The notes beneath the pieces were generated by a model, which had not been told where the DNA came from, searched no databases, and was given only the letters and a program-made list of their open reading frames with translations. Source: an uncultured Collinsella sp. (GTDB taxonomy: Bacteria > Actinomycetota > Coriobacteriia > Coriobacteriales > Coriobacteriaceae). From it: 15,841 bases of DNA. The number at the start of each line of letters is the position of its first letter. The stretch's first letter is position 1. The DNA lies in NCBI GenBank assembly GCA_958431945.1, contig CAUASQ010000025.1:1-15841 (forward strand), in the 5' to 3' direction. Positions 1-6,054 of the stretch are shown here, piece after piece. The translations under genes and the position numbers were made by a program.

Positions 1-101
1 ACTCCACCTACAACGGCGTCCTTCTGGGCGATCAGCTCGGCACCGTCATCGAGGCGCTCGCCGCCGCCGAGCGAGCCGAGAAGCTGGCACAGGCCGTGTA
101 G
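1..101 (+). CDS. prfA: Peptide chain release factor 1, C-terminal end only (partial)
   Basis: Only the last 32 codons are present; the reading frame starts at base 3 and stops with TAG at 99-101. The visible residues include GVLLGDQLGTVIEAL and end AAAERAEKLAQAV. This resembles the extreme C terminus of release factor 1, where a Tyr-containing strand is followed by a GDL-type turn and a helix ending in (A/I)AA(D/E)xAEKLA. RF1 recognises UAA and UAG stop codons in the ribosomal A site. The gene next door is prmC, which methylates the RF1 GGQ glutamine, and prfA-prmC is a very common gene pair. The identification rests on a short tail plus context. RF2 is possible but less likely. The stop codon is followed immediately by a hairpin (102-128). 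Confidence 0.72.
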   Translation, partial: STYNGVLLGDQLGTVIEALAAAERAEKLAQAV

Positions 102-241
102 GTTACGCGGTTTTACAAACCGCGTAACGACTCGACGCTGCAAACGCCCCTAAGCGGCAATCTGGCGTTCAATCGTCGGTCGCGTACCCAAAGTACGCTT
201 CCCTCCTCTTTCACGTCACCTTGCTCGCTTAGGGGCGTTTT
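102..241 (+). repeat. Structured element copy A: stop-codon hairpin plus bulged long stem
   Basis: Hairpin I pairs 102-113 with 117-128 (base GTTACGCGG/CCGCGTAAC, 12 bp, loop TAC). The linker ends in GACGCTGC. Stem II pairs 142-156 with 226-240 (15 bp, AAACGCCCCTAAGCG with CGCTTAGGGGCGTTT). It continues as GCAA 157-160 with TTGC 221-224, leaving T225 bulged. A TC/CC internal loop follows, then stem III pairs 163-168 with 213-218 (one G-T wobble). A distal hairpin pairs GCGTAC 182-187 with GTACGC 193-198. The 3' side runs into TTTTCGCT. A second copy at 15648-15789 keeps the same plan with compensatory changes. Stem II, with A-tract and T-tract flanks, could terminate transcription of prfA. 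Family and function are not recognised; the strand is assigned from the gene it follows. Confidence 0.8.
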
Positions 242-251
242 CGCTGACTTA

Positions 252-314
252 TGCTCAACCTGCGGCGCCTTAGATGTAGTCATTGGGGACGTTCTTAAAT
301 GACTAGGTTGGGTA
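252..314. repeat. Imperfect palindrome with GGGGACGTTC loop
   Basis: TAGTCATT (277-284) pairs perfectly with AATGACTA (298-305) around a 13-base loop that begins GGGGACGTTC. The 3' arm continues directly as GGTTGGGTA (306-314), which pairs with TGCTCAACC (252-260) with two G-T wobbles. On the 5' side the two arms are separated by a 16-base bulge containing GGCGCC. From memory, GGGGACGTTC-containing palindromes resemble REP-like sequences linked to IS200/Y1-type transposases. That link is unverified, and no such gene is visible here. Confidence 0.5.
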
Positions 315-415
315 CATTGCTTTGAGATGTTATTCAGTCGGCTGTTATGGCATTTGAGCTGCTTACCTGCTTAAGGTAATTGACGGCATATATCTGCTAT
401 CGAAAATATTGCTCG

Positions 416-448
416 AAAAATTGTCCAAGAAGTCGCGGGGCGATTTTT
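416..448. repeat. Hairpin with A-tract and T-tract arms
   Basis: Bases 416-426 (AAAAATTGTCC) can pair with 438-448 (GGGCGATTTTT) over 11 positions including two G-T wobbles, with an 11-base loop. The A5 and T5 outer arms give it the look of a weak bidirectional terminator. The GC core is only about 4 bp, so termination would be inefficient. Confidence 0.35.
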
Positions 449-459
449 GATGGGTCGCG

Positions 460-530
460 CGTCAAGTGATTTGGCAAGTTCTTGGTTAGATATTGGTCAG
501 TTTTGGGGCAACCTTGCCAAAAGCTTGACG
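460..530. repeat. Two-segment stem-loop (7 bp + 8 bp, 34-base loop)
   Basis: CGTCAAG (460-466) pairs with CTTGACG (524-530), and TTGGCAAG (471-478) pairs with CTTGCCAA (513-520). Both segments are perfect. They are separated by a TGAT/AAG internal loop and close a 34-base loop (479-512). Two collinear perfect inverted repeats are unlikely by chance in a spacer of this size. No protein or RNA family is recognised. Confidence 0.55.
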
Positions 531-621
531 AATGCAGATTTAGACGTCAGCGAATGAACACTTTGAGCGAGCTCGGTGCAAAATTCTGGGCTGATTCTCG
601 ATAATCGCCTTCAATCGCCCC

Positions 622-648
622 TTGCCAAGCGCTGGCCTCGCTTACAAT
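622..648 (+). promoter_or_regulatory. Probable sigma-70-type promoter of prmC
   Basis: TTGCCA (622-627) matches the -35 consensus at five of six bases, and TACAAT (643-648) matches the -10 at five of six. The spacer is 15 bases, which is short. Transcription would start near 655, about 40 bases before the prmC start codon. It would give prmC a transcript independent of prfA, consistent with the long spacer and possible terminator upstream. Confidence 0.42.
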
Positions 649-696
649 CTGCTCCGACATTCGCGCGCCGTCCGGCGCTTAAGAGGGGAGGGCCCC

Positions 697-1947
697 ATGG
701 CAAACGAGATTTGGACCATCAAGCGTTGTCTCGAGTGGACCAAGGAGTACCTGGCCGAGCGCGGCGAGGAGCACCCCCGTCTTTCTGCCGAGTGGCTGCT
801 GTGCGCCGCCACGGGCCTGGCGCGCATTGACCTATATATGCGTATGGACGAGACGCTTAACGCGGCCCAGCTCGAGACCATGCATGCGGCCGTTGTCCGC
901 CGCGCTAAGGGCGAGCCGCTGCAATACATCACGGGCAGCACGCAGTTTCGCATGATCGACGTCGCGTGCGCCCCCGGCGTGCTCATCCCGCGCCCCGAGA
1001 CCGAGATGCTCGTCGAAGAAGTCCTGAACTATCTGGATACCGAGGTGCTGAGCCCCGAGGCCGCTGCCCGTCAGCGTGTTGCGCTGCCTTGGAACGATGA
1101 GGTCGAGCAGGCCCGCAAAGCTGAGGCGGCGCTGGCCGACGAACGCGCGACCGCCGAGCGCCGTGCTGCCAACCTGACGGCCGCCGATGAGGCTGCGCTG
1201 GGTAGCGACGTGCTCGGTAGCCGCGCCTATGCCGAGGAGCTTGCCGATCGCGAGGCCGAGGAAGCCGCCGCGCAAGCAGCAGAAGCCGAAGCCGCAAAAG
1301 CCGCCGAGCCCGAGCTCGACGAATACGACATCGCCATCGAGGGCGCCGACCAGGAGACGGTTTCAGCTCAGGATGCCGCTGCGCCTGCCCCAGCCGAGCC
1401 CCGCACTGCCCGCGTTCTCGAGGTCGGCTGCGGCACGGGCTGTATCTCGCTCTCGATCGCCTGGGAGCGTCGCGGCCACGTCACCTGCACTGCTACCGAT
1501 ATCGAGCCGCGCGCCATCGACCTTGCTACCAAAAACCGCGATGCGCTTGGCCTCACGTCCGACGAGGTCGCCTTCAGCCTCACGAACCTGGTGAGCTCCA
1601 TTCCCCGTGAAGAGTGGGGCACCTTTGACGTACTCGTCTCCAACCCGCCCTACATCCCCACCGATGTCATGCGCTCGCTGCCGCACGAGGTCAAGGACTT
1701 TGAGCCCGATCTGGCGCTCGAGGGCGGTGCCGACGGCCTCGATATCTTCCGCCGCCTGCTCAACGCGGCGCCCTACATGTTGCGCGCCGGCGGCCTGTTT
1801 GCCTGCGAGCTCTACGAGGGCGCGCTCGACGCCGCGGCCGAGCTCTGTCGTCAAGCAGGCCTTTCGGACGTGCGTATCGTCCACGACCTCACCGATCGCC
1901 CCCGCATTGTCCGAGCCATCGTCATCGAGCCCAAGCAACGCCAGTAA
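697..1947 (+). CDS. prmC: Release factor glutamine N5-methyltransferase (PrmC/HemK) with a large internal insert
   Basis: PrmC transfers a methyl group from S-adenosylmethionine to the glutamine of the GGQ motif of RF1 and RF2, raising termination efficiency. The protein has 416 residues against roughly 280 for the family. The N-terminal helical domain (1-85) is followed by GVLIPRPETE (94-103). The SAM-binding motif LEVGCGTGCISLSIA is at 241-255, the catalytic NPPYIP at 316-321, and the C terminus has the usual GG-LFACELYEG segment. Between residues about 115 and 236 lies an Ala/Glu-rich, charged, probably coiled-coil insert that family members normally lack. The ATG at 697 is chosen because AAGAGGGGAGGG (680-691) precedes it and PrmC homology begins there. 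In-frame codons back to a TTG at 622 overlap the promoter. prfA lies upstream and hicA follows. Confidence 0.93.
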   Translation: MANEIWTIKRCLEWTKEYLAERGEEHPRLSAEWLLCAATGLARIDLYMRMDETLNAAQLETMHAAVVRRAKGEPLQYITGSTQFRMIDVACAPGVLIPRPETEMLVEEVLNYLDTEVLSPEAAARQRVALPWNDEVEQARKAEAALADERATAERRAANLTAADEAALGSDVLGSRAYAEELADREAEEAAAQAAEAEAAKAAEPELDEYDIAIEGADQETVSAQDAAAPAPAEPRTARVLEVGCGTGCISLSIAWERRGHVTCTATDIEPRAIDLATKNRDALGLTSDEVAFSLTNLVSSIPREEWGTFDVLVSNPPYIPTDVMRSLPHEVKDFEPDLALEGGADGLDIFRRLLNAAPYMLRAGGLFACELYEGALDAAAELCRQAGLSDVRIVHDLTDRPRIVRAIVIEPKQRQ

Positions 1948-1961
1948 TATTTATTAACTGG

Positions 1962-1991
1962 TTAGCAAAAATTATAAAGTAGTTTATAATT
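1962..1991 (+). promoter_or_regulatory. hicAB promoter with overlapping palindromic operator
   Basis: A perfect -10 box TATAAT (1985-1990) sits 17 bases downstream of TTAGCA (1962-1967, four of six to the -35 consensus). The -10 is contained in a perfect inverted repeat, AATTATAAA (1970-1978) and TTTATAATT (1983-1991), separated by GTAG. A symmetric site over the -10 is the expected binding site for the HicB antitoxin, or the HicAB complex, in autoregulation; this role is inferred. A second AT-rich hairpin (1941-1961, CCAGT/ACTGG) overlaps the prmC stop codon just upstream. The AT content contrasts sharply with the neighbouring genes. Confidence 0.65.
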
Positions 1992-2015
1992 AGGACGGCT
2001 GAAAGAGGTCGGCCC

Positions 2016-2216
2016 ATGCAACCTCCTACCTTTCGGGAAATCATTGCCCTACTCAAGCATGATGGATTCGTGAAGGTCGCGCAAGTCGGTAGTCATGCTA
2101 AGTATGTTTCTGGTGACCGCGTTGTCACCGTGAACGGCTCTGGTGGTGATCGACCAAAGAAGGGCACGTGGGCAAGTATTCGTCGCCAAGCTGGATGGTG
2201 GTTGGAGGCAAAATGA
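2016..2216 (+). CDS. hicA: HicA-family toxin (mRNA interferase)
   Basis: This 66-residue protein fits the small double-stranded-RNA-binding-fold HicA toxins, which cleave mRNA independently of translation. Visible family features are the N-terminal helix REIIALLKHDGFVKV (residues 7-21), the catalytic histidine in GSHAKY (His27), a short strand VVTVN, and the C-terminal KKGTWASIRRQAGW segment (48-61). That segment corresponds to the usual K-GT-xSIxxQAG ending. The ATG at 2016 is preceded by GAAAGAGG (2001-2008). The stop overlaps the next start in an ATGA arrangement, so toxin and antitoxin are translationally coupled with the toxin first, as is usual for hicAB. It is driven by the AT-rich promoter at 1962-1991. 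Whether it is an active toxin cannot be told from sequence. Confidence 0.82.
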   Translation: MQPPTFREIIALLKHDGFVKVAQVGSHAKYVSGDRVVTVNGSGGDRPKKGTWASIRRQAGWWLEAK

Positions 2217-2659
2217 GGCAGCGATTTACCTATGACTGCGTTCTCATAAAAGAAGACGATGGTTACTGCGCTAGCTTCCCGCAGATTCCCGGTGCCTTTG
2301 CCGATGGCGATACGCGCGAAGAAGCGATTGCCCATGCCACCGAGGCGCTGATGGCGTTTTTGGCCGACGACCTCAACAACGGTTTGACTCCGGCAGGGTA
2401 CGAACGCTCGGCCGAGGTCGTGGCCCTTTCAGTCGAAATCGACCACGAGGACGCTCGGGAAGCGGCGTGCCGAACATTTAAAGACGCAGCGCTGGACCTC
2501 AAAGTCTCCGCTCCGCGGATTACTGCGCTGGTCAAAGCCGGAAAGCTCGATGTTGAACTCGTCGACGGCCGTCGGATGATAACGATAGACAGCATCGAGC
2601 GCTACGCCGCCCAAGAACGTCACGCCGGCAGGCCAAAGAAGTTCGTCGCAGTCCAATAA
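2213..2659 (+). CDS. hicB: HicB-family antitoxin with C-terminal DNA-binding segment
   Basis: The protein has 148 residues. The N-terminal HicB fold runs from about 5 to 65: TYDCVLIKEDDGYCASFPQIPGAFADGDTREEAIAHA is split over two strands and a helix, with the typical DGYxxxFPxIPG core and the T-EEA helix. Residues 88-134 look like a helix-turn-helix or excisionase-like domain, TFKDAALDLKVSAPRITALVKAGKL followed by a wing-like VDGRRMITIDSIERY. This would bind the palindrome upstream of hicA. HicB sequesters HicA and represses the operon. The start at 2213 overlaps the hicA stop (ATGA). An in-frame ATG at 2168 would lie deep inside hicA and is not favoured. No clear terminator follows. Confidence 0.85.
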   Translation: MRQRFTYDCVLIKEDDGYCASFPQIPGAFADGDTREEAIAHATEALMAFLADDLNNGLTPAGYERSAEVVALSVEIDHEDAREAACRTFKDAALDLKVSAPRITALVKAGKLDVELVDGRRMITIDSIERYAAQERHAGRPKKFVAVQ

Positions 2660-2793
2660 CCCCCTCACTTTCACCGACTACTAGAGCCGCTCACCAAACC
2701 AACATGCGCTCTGGGCAAATAGGTTGAACGTTTCGTGCGAGAATGCCCCACAGTAAACAAACTTGCACCAGAGCGTAAGGGGCTGGCATACAC

Positions 2794-3537
2794 ATGCAGA
2801 CGGTCTATCGGGTATACGAGGGAACGCGCGAGCCGCATCGGCTTGCCGTCGAGCGCACGGCCGAGGTGCTCGGCCGCGGCGGCCTGGCTTTGATCCCGAC
2901 CGAGACCGTCTACGGTGTCGCCGTGGCAGTCAACGCCTTCTCGGACGCCGTGCCCCAAGATACAAGCGAATTCCCATCGTGGCCGCGCGATCCGCAGGCT
3001 GCCGTCAATGGCGCCGCAGTTCCTGCGCTCGGCACCGGCTATCGCCGTATCTTCACTCTCAAGCAACGTGAACTCACGCAAACCGTCGCTTGGCTGGTCG
3101 ATGGCGTCGAAGCACTCGACCGCTATGGCGTGGATATCCCGGAAGATGCCCGCATACTCGCGCGACGATGCTGGCCGGGAGCCCTGACTATCGTGGTCAA
3201 GGCAGCCCCCTGCGTGCCGACCTTTATGCGCGCTGCCGACGACACGGTGGCACTTCGCGCTTCGGCCTCGCCCGTGGTGCAGGCGCTCATTCGCGCCTGT
3301 GGCAGCCCCCTTGCCTGCACCAGCGCCAACACGCATGGCGCGCCCGCGCCGGCAAGTTTTATCACGGTGGAGGGTCGCATCCTGGAGGGGGTCGATGTTG
3401 CCGTCGACGCCGGTGAGACCCCGTGTCGCGACGCCTCGACCATCGTGTCGTTTCAGCACGGCGAGCTCCAGATCCTGCGCCAAGGCGCACTTCCCGCATC
3501 AGAGATCGAACGGGTCCTGTCCGACCCGATGCAATAG
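2794..3537 (+). CDS. tsaC: L-threonylcarbamoyladenylate synthase (TsaC/Sua5/YrdC family)
   Basis: The enzyme makes threonylcarbamoyl-AMP from threonine, bicarbonate and ATP, the first step of the t6A37 modification of ANN-decoding tRNAs. The protein has 247 residues, longer than TsaC (about 190) and shorter than full Sua5 (about 340). It carries the YrdC signatures ALIPTETVYGV (32-42), LKQRE with the K-x-R pair (K90, R92), RRCWPGALTIVV (124-135), a VALR motif (152-155) and PLACTSANTHG (172-182). Residues about 48-84 are an extra stretch between the first two motifs. After the YrdC domain there is only a short tail, so the Sua5 C-terminal domain is absent. AAGGGG (2777-2782) precedes the ATG. 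The gene is 13 bases from glpK, suggesting cotranscription. prmC-tsaC is a common pairing, interrupted here by hicAB. Confidence 0.88.
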   Translation: MQTVYRVYEGTREPHRLAVERTAEVLGRGGLALIPTETVYGVAVAVNAFSDAVPQDTSEFPSWPRDPQAAVNGAAVPALGTGYRRIFTLKQRELTQTVAWLVDGVEALDRYGVDIPEDARILARRCWPGALTIVVKAAPCVPTFMRAADDTVALRASASPVVQALIRACGSPLACTSANTHGAPAPASFITVEGRILEGVDVAVDAGETPCRDASTIVSFQHGELQILRQGALPASEIERVLSDPMQ

Positions 3538-3550
3538 AAAGGTTTAAGCG

Positions 3551-5092
3551 ATGTCGTTGAATCTGGGCAGCCTGGGCATGGAAGATGCCTCGTTTGACTT
3601 TGGCGGTTCCTACATCATGGCGCTCGACTGCGGCACCACCTCGGTACTTGCGACCATCGTCGACGAGTACGGCTGCATCGTCGCGCAGGCACGTCGCAGC
3701 GTCAAAACCAGCTTTCCGCGTCCCGGCTGGGTGGAGCAAGACCCCATGGCGGTCCTTGCTAGCCAGATCGCCGTCATGATGGAAGTCCAGTTTAAGAGCG
3801 GTATCCACTCCGACCGCATTGCCGCCATCGGCATCTCCAACCAGCGCGAGACCACGGTGGTCTGGGATCGCGTGAGCGGTCAGCCGATCTATAACGCTAT
3901 CGTATGGCAGTGCCGCCGTACCGCACCTCTGATCGACGAGCTTGTCGAGCAGGGCGCAGAAGGGCTGGTGCGCTCCCGCACGGGACTCACGCTCGACCCG
4001 TATTTCTCGGCCTCCAAGGTGCAGTGGATTCTCGACAACGTCGACGGCGCACGCGAAAGCGCGGCGGCGGGCGACCTCATGTTTGGCACCATCGACACCT
4101 GGCTCATCTACAACCTCACCGGCGGCCAGGTCTTTGCCACCGACTACACCAATGCCAGCCGCACGGCACTCTTTAATATCCATACGCTCGATTGGGACGA
4201 CGACCTGCTGGCACTCTTTGACGTTCCACGTTCCATGATGCCCGAGGTTCGCTGGAGCTCGGGCGACTACGGCCGCGTCGCGAGCGACATCATGACCAAC
4301 ATGCCGCCCATCATGGGCGTGGCGGGTGACCAACAGGCGTCGCTGTTCGGCCACTGCTGTTTCCGTCCCGGCCAGACCAAAAACACCTATGGCACGGGTT
4401 GCTTTATGCTCATGAACACCGGCGACGAGATCGTCGAATCCAAGAATGGCCTGGTCTCCACCATCGGTATCGCTGCGGACGGCAAAGTCAGCTATGCGCT
4501 CGAGGGCTCTATTTTTGCCGCCGGCTCAACGATGAACTGGCTTCGCAACAACATGGGCATCATCTCGAGCGTGAGCGAGTCGGCACAACTCGCTGCTTCG
4601 ATTAGCGACAACGAGGGCTGCTACTTCGTTCCCGCCTTTGCGGGTTTGGGTGCTCCCTGGTGGGACCCGCATGCTCGCGGTATCGTGTGCGGTCTGACCG
4701 GCGCCTCGAGCCGTGCGACCATCGTACGTGCCGCCTGCGAATCCATGGCATATCAGAGCTACGACGTGCTGCGCGCCATGGAGCAGGACGTGGGGCTTTC
4801 GATTGAGCGCCTGTCTGTCGATGGCGGTGCCTCGCGCAACGAGTTCATCATGCAATTCCAGGCCGACCTGCTGGATATCCCCGTGCTGCAATGCGAGACG
4901 GTGGAGACCACGGCAATCGGTGCCGCGTACTTGGCGGGTCTTGCCGTCGGCTATTGGGAAGACCTGGAAGAGCTGGAGCAAAATGCCCAGATCGTTAGGA
5001 CCTTCCTTCCCCACATGTCCGCCGAGCGCCGCGAGCAAAACCTTGCGGGCTGGCGTGATGCAGTCAGGCGCTCGCTCAGCACCTCACAGTAG
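3551..5092 (+). CDS. glpK: Glycerol kinase (FGGY family)
   Basis: GlpK phosphorylates glycerol to sn-glycerol 3-phosphate in the cytoplasm. The protein has 513 residues and aligns along its length with E. coli GlpK. Shared motifs include GWVEQDP (59-65), GISNQRETT (94-102), YNAIVWQCRRT (114-124), GLTLDPYFSASK (145-156), DYTNASRTALFNIHTLDWDD (198-217), GVAGDQQASLFG (256-267) and NTYGTGCFMLMNTG (278-291). Glycerol-binding residues R99, E100, Y151, D260 and Q261 are kept, supporting glycerol as substrate. The first phosphate-binding loop reads DCGTTSVLA (26-34) instead of DQGTTSSRA, so the usual ATP-contacting Arg is Leu. The ATG at 3551 follows GAAAGG (3537-3542) and gives a roughly 17-residue N-terminal extension. 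An in-frame ATG at 3617 would remove it but lacks a clear ribosome-binding site. No glpF or glpD neighbour is present. Confidence 0.93.
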   Translation: MSLNLGSLGMEDASFDFGGSYIMALDCGTTSVLATIVDEYGCIVAQARRSVKTSFPRPGWVEQDPMAVLASQIAVMMEVQFKSGIHSDRIAAIGISNQRETTVVWDRVSGQPIYNAIVWQCRRTAPLIDELVEQGAEGLVRSRTGLTLDPYFSASKVQWILDNVDGARESAAAGDLMFGTIDTWLIYNLTGGQVFATDYTNASRTALFNIHTLDWDDDLLALFDVPRSMMPEVRWSSGDYGRVASDIMTNMPPIMGVAGDQQASLFGHCCFRPGQTKNTYGTGCFMLMNTGDEIVESKNGLVSTIGIAADGKVSYALEGSIFAAGSTMNWLRNNMGIISSVSESAQLAASISDNEGCYFVPAFAGLGAPWWDPHARGIVCGLTGASSRATIVRAACESMAYQSYDVLRAMEQDVGLSIERLSVDGGASRNEFIMQFQADLLDIPVLQCETVETTAIGAAYLAGLAVGYWEDLEELEQNAQIVRTFLPHMSAERREQNLAGWRDAVRRSLSTSQ

Positions 5093-5164
5093 GGCTGCGA
5101 TGGGCTGCTCGATACAACAAACCGCTAAACTAATGCATGGCGTGCGGCGGCAACATTGCTGCGC

Positions 5165-5187
5165 GCCTTGTCAGCAAGGCCGTTTTG
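5165..5187 (+). terminator. Weak terminator-like hairpin between glpK and upp
   Basis: GCCTTG (5165-5170) pairs with CAAGGC (5175-5180) around a TCAG tetraloop, followed by CGTTTTG. The T-run is only four bases, so it would be a weak terminator of the glpK transcript or an attenuator in the upp leader. A poor -10-like TAAACT lies upstream at 5126-5131 without a good -35. Confidence 0.28.
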
Positions 5188-5215
5188 CGGCCGCAACGAA
5201 AGGGGCAATCAATCC

Positions 5216-5863
5216 ATGACCGTCACCTACGATGCGTCCCGTGTGACGCTTGTCGATCACCCGCTCGTCCAGCACAAGCTGTCGATCCTGCGCAACAAAA
5301 ACACCGGCACCAACCAGTTCCGCCAGCTCGTGCGCGAACTCGCGCTTTTTGACGGCTACGAGGCCATGCGCGACCTGCCTATGGAAGACGTCGAGGTCGA
5401 GACCCCCATCACTACCGCCACGTTCAAACAGCTTGCCGGCAAGAAACTCGCCATCGTGCCCATCCTGCGTGCGGGCCTTGGCATGGTCGACGGCATCCTC
5501 GACCTGGTGCCCTCCGCTCGCGTGGGTCACATCGGCATGGAGCGCGACGAGGTCACCCACGAGCCGCACGAGTATTACTGCAAGATGCCCAAGGATATCG
5601 ACCAGCGCATCTGCCTGGTCGTCGACCCCATGCTCGCCACGGGCGGTTCGGCCGAGATGGCCATCAGCTACCTGCGCGAGCGCGGTGTCAAGGACATCCG
5701 CATGCTGTGCATCGTCGCGGCCCCCGAGGGCCTCAAGTCGCTGACCGAGAAGGACCCAGATGTGCATATCTATACCTGCGCCATCGACGACCATCTCAAC
5801 GAGGCTGCCTACATCGTTCCCGGCCTCGGCGACGCCGGCGACCGCATCTACGGCACGCTCTAG
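5216..5863 (+). CDS. upp: Uracil phosphoribosyltransferase
   Basis: The enzyme converts uracil and PRPP to UMP, the main uracil salvage step. The protein has 215 residues, close to the usual 208-215. Signature segments include the N-terminal [30 protein letters not shown] (the flexible-hood region), the PRPP-binding loop [11 protein letters not shown], and the C-terminal uracil-binding [14 protein letters not shown]. The ATG at 5216 is chosen because GAAAGGGG (5198-5204) lies upstream and homology starts there. In-frame codons further upstream are non-conserved spacer. It is separated by 123 bases from glpK and by 280 bases from the ATP synthase operon. upp next to the atp operon is a frequent arrangement in Gram-positive genomes. 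Confidence 0.96.
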   Translation: MTVTYDASRVTLVDHPLVQHKLSILRNKNTGTNQFRQLVRELALFDGYEAMRDLPMEDVEVETPITTATFKQLAGKKLAIVPILRAGLGMVDGILDLVPSARVGHIGMERDEVTHEPHEYYCKMPKDIDQRICLVVDPMLATGGSAEMAISYLRERGVKDIRMLCIVAAPEGLKSLTEKDPDVHIYTCAIDDHLNEAAYIVPGLGDAGDRIYGTL

Positions 5864-5904
5864 TCGCTGGGCTAAACGGCCGCGGCTGCAAATACGAAGA
5901 AACG

Positions 5905-5939
5905 GTGCGCGCGGACGAACAAAAGGCGACCGCGCGCAC
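5905..5939 (+). terminator. GC-rich hairpin downstream of upp
   Basis: GTGCGCGCGG (5905-5914) pairs perfectly with CCGCGCGCAC (5930-5939), 10 bp with a 15-base A-rich loop. It sits 42 bases after the upp stop. No T-run follows (next bases TCCTGTTAACGG), so it is not a canonical intrinsic terminator. It could block exonucleases or act with Rho or the next hairpin. Confidence 0.4.
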
Positions 5940-5951
5940 TCCTGTTAACGG

Positions 5952-5983
5952 ACGTTTTGCCCTGCAGGGTTCGAGAAAAACGT
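5952..5983 (+). other. Second hairpin in the upp-atp spacer
   Basis: ACGTTTT (5952-5958) pairs with AAAACGT (5977-5983) and encloses the palindrome CCCTGCAGGG (5960-5969). It may form part of upp mRNA 3' processing or of a longer atp leader. Its role is unknown. Confidence 0.35.
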
Positions 5984-6054
5984 ATTACCGTACCTGCGGC
6001 ATAAAGAAGGTCTTAAGAAAACGAACAGGTGCGTATTAACCGATGCTTTTTCGG

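Larger units (their letters stand above)
242..696. other. Gene-free spacer between prfA and prmC, rich in inverted repeats
   Basis: No convincing protein-coding frame was found in about 450 bases, which are more AT-rich than the flanking genes. It contains an imperfect palindrome at 252-314, a 6-bp hairpin at 363-379 (TTACCT/AGGTAA), an A/T-flanked hairpin at 416-448, a two-segment stem-loop at 460-530, and a likely promoter for prmC at 622-648. The density of hairpins suggests decayed mobile or repetitive DNA, or a structured transcript. No transposase remnant was recognised. Confidence 0.6.

Noticed and set aside
102..241. Self-cleaving ribozyme or known riboswitch in the structured element
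   Set aside because: No hammerhead core (CUGAUGA with GAAA) was seen, and I did not recognise any riboswitch aptamer. The match is to the other copy only.
622..696. Extended N terminus for PrmC from TTG at 622
   Set aside because: It would overlap the promoter hexamers, has no conserved residues, and the ATG at 697 has a very good ribosome-binding site.
2705..2777. Inverted repeat CGCTCTGG/CCAGAGCG upstream of tsaC
   Set aside because: The arms are 8 bp and 53 bases apart. A match of this size is plausible by chance, and no supporting regulatory feature was seen.
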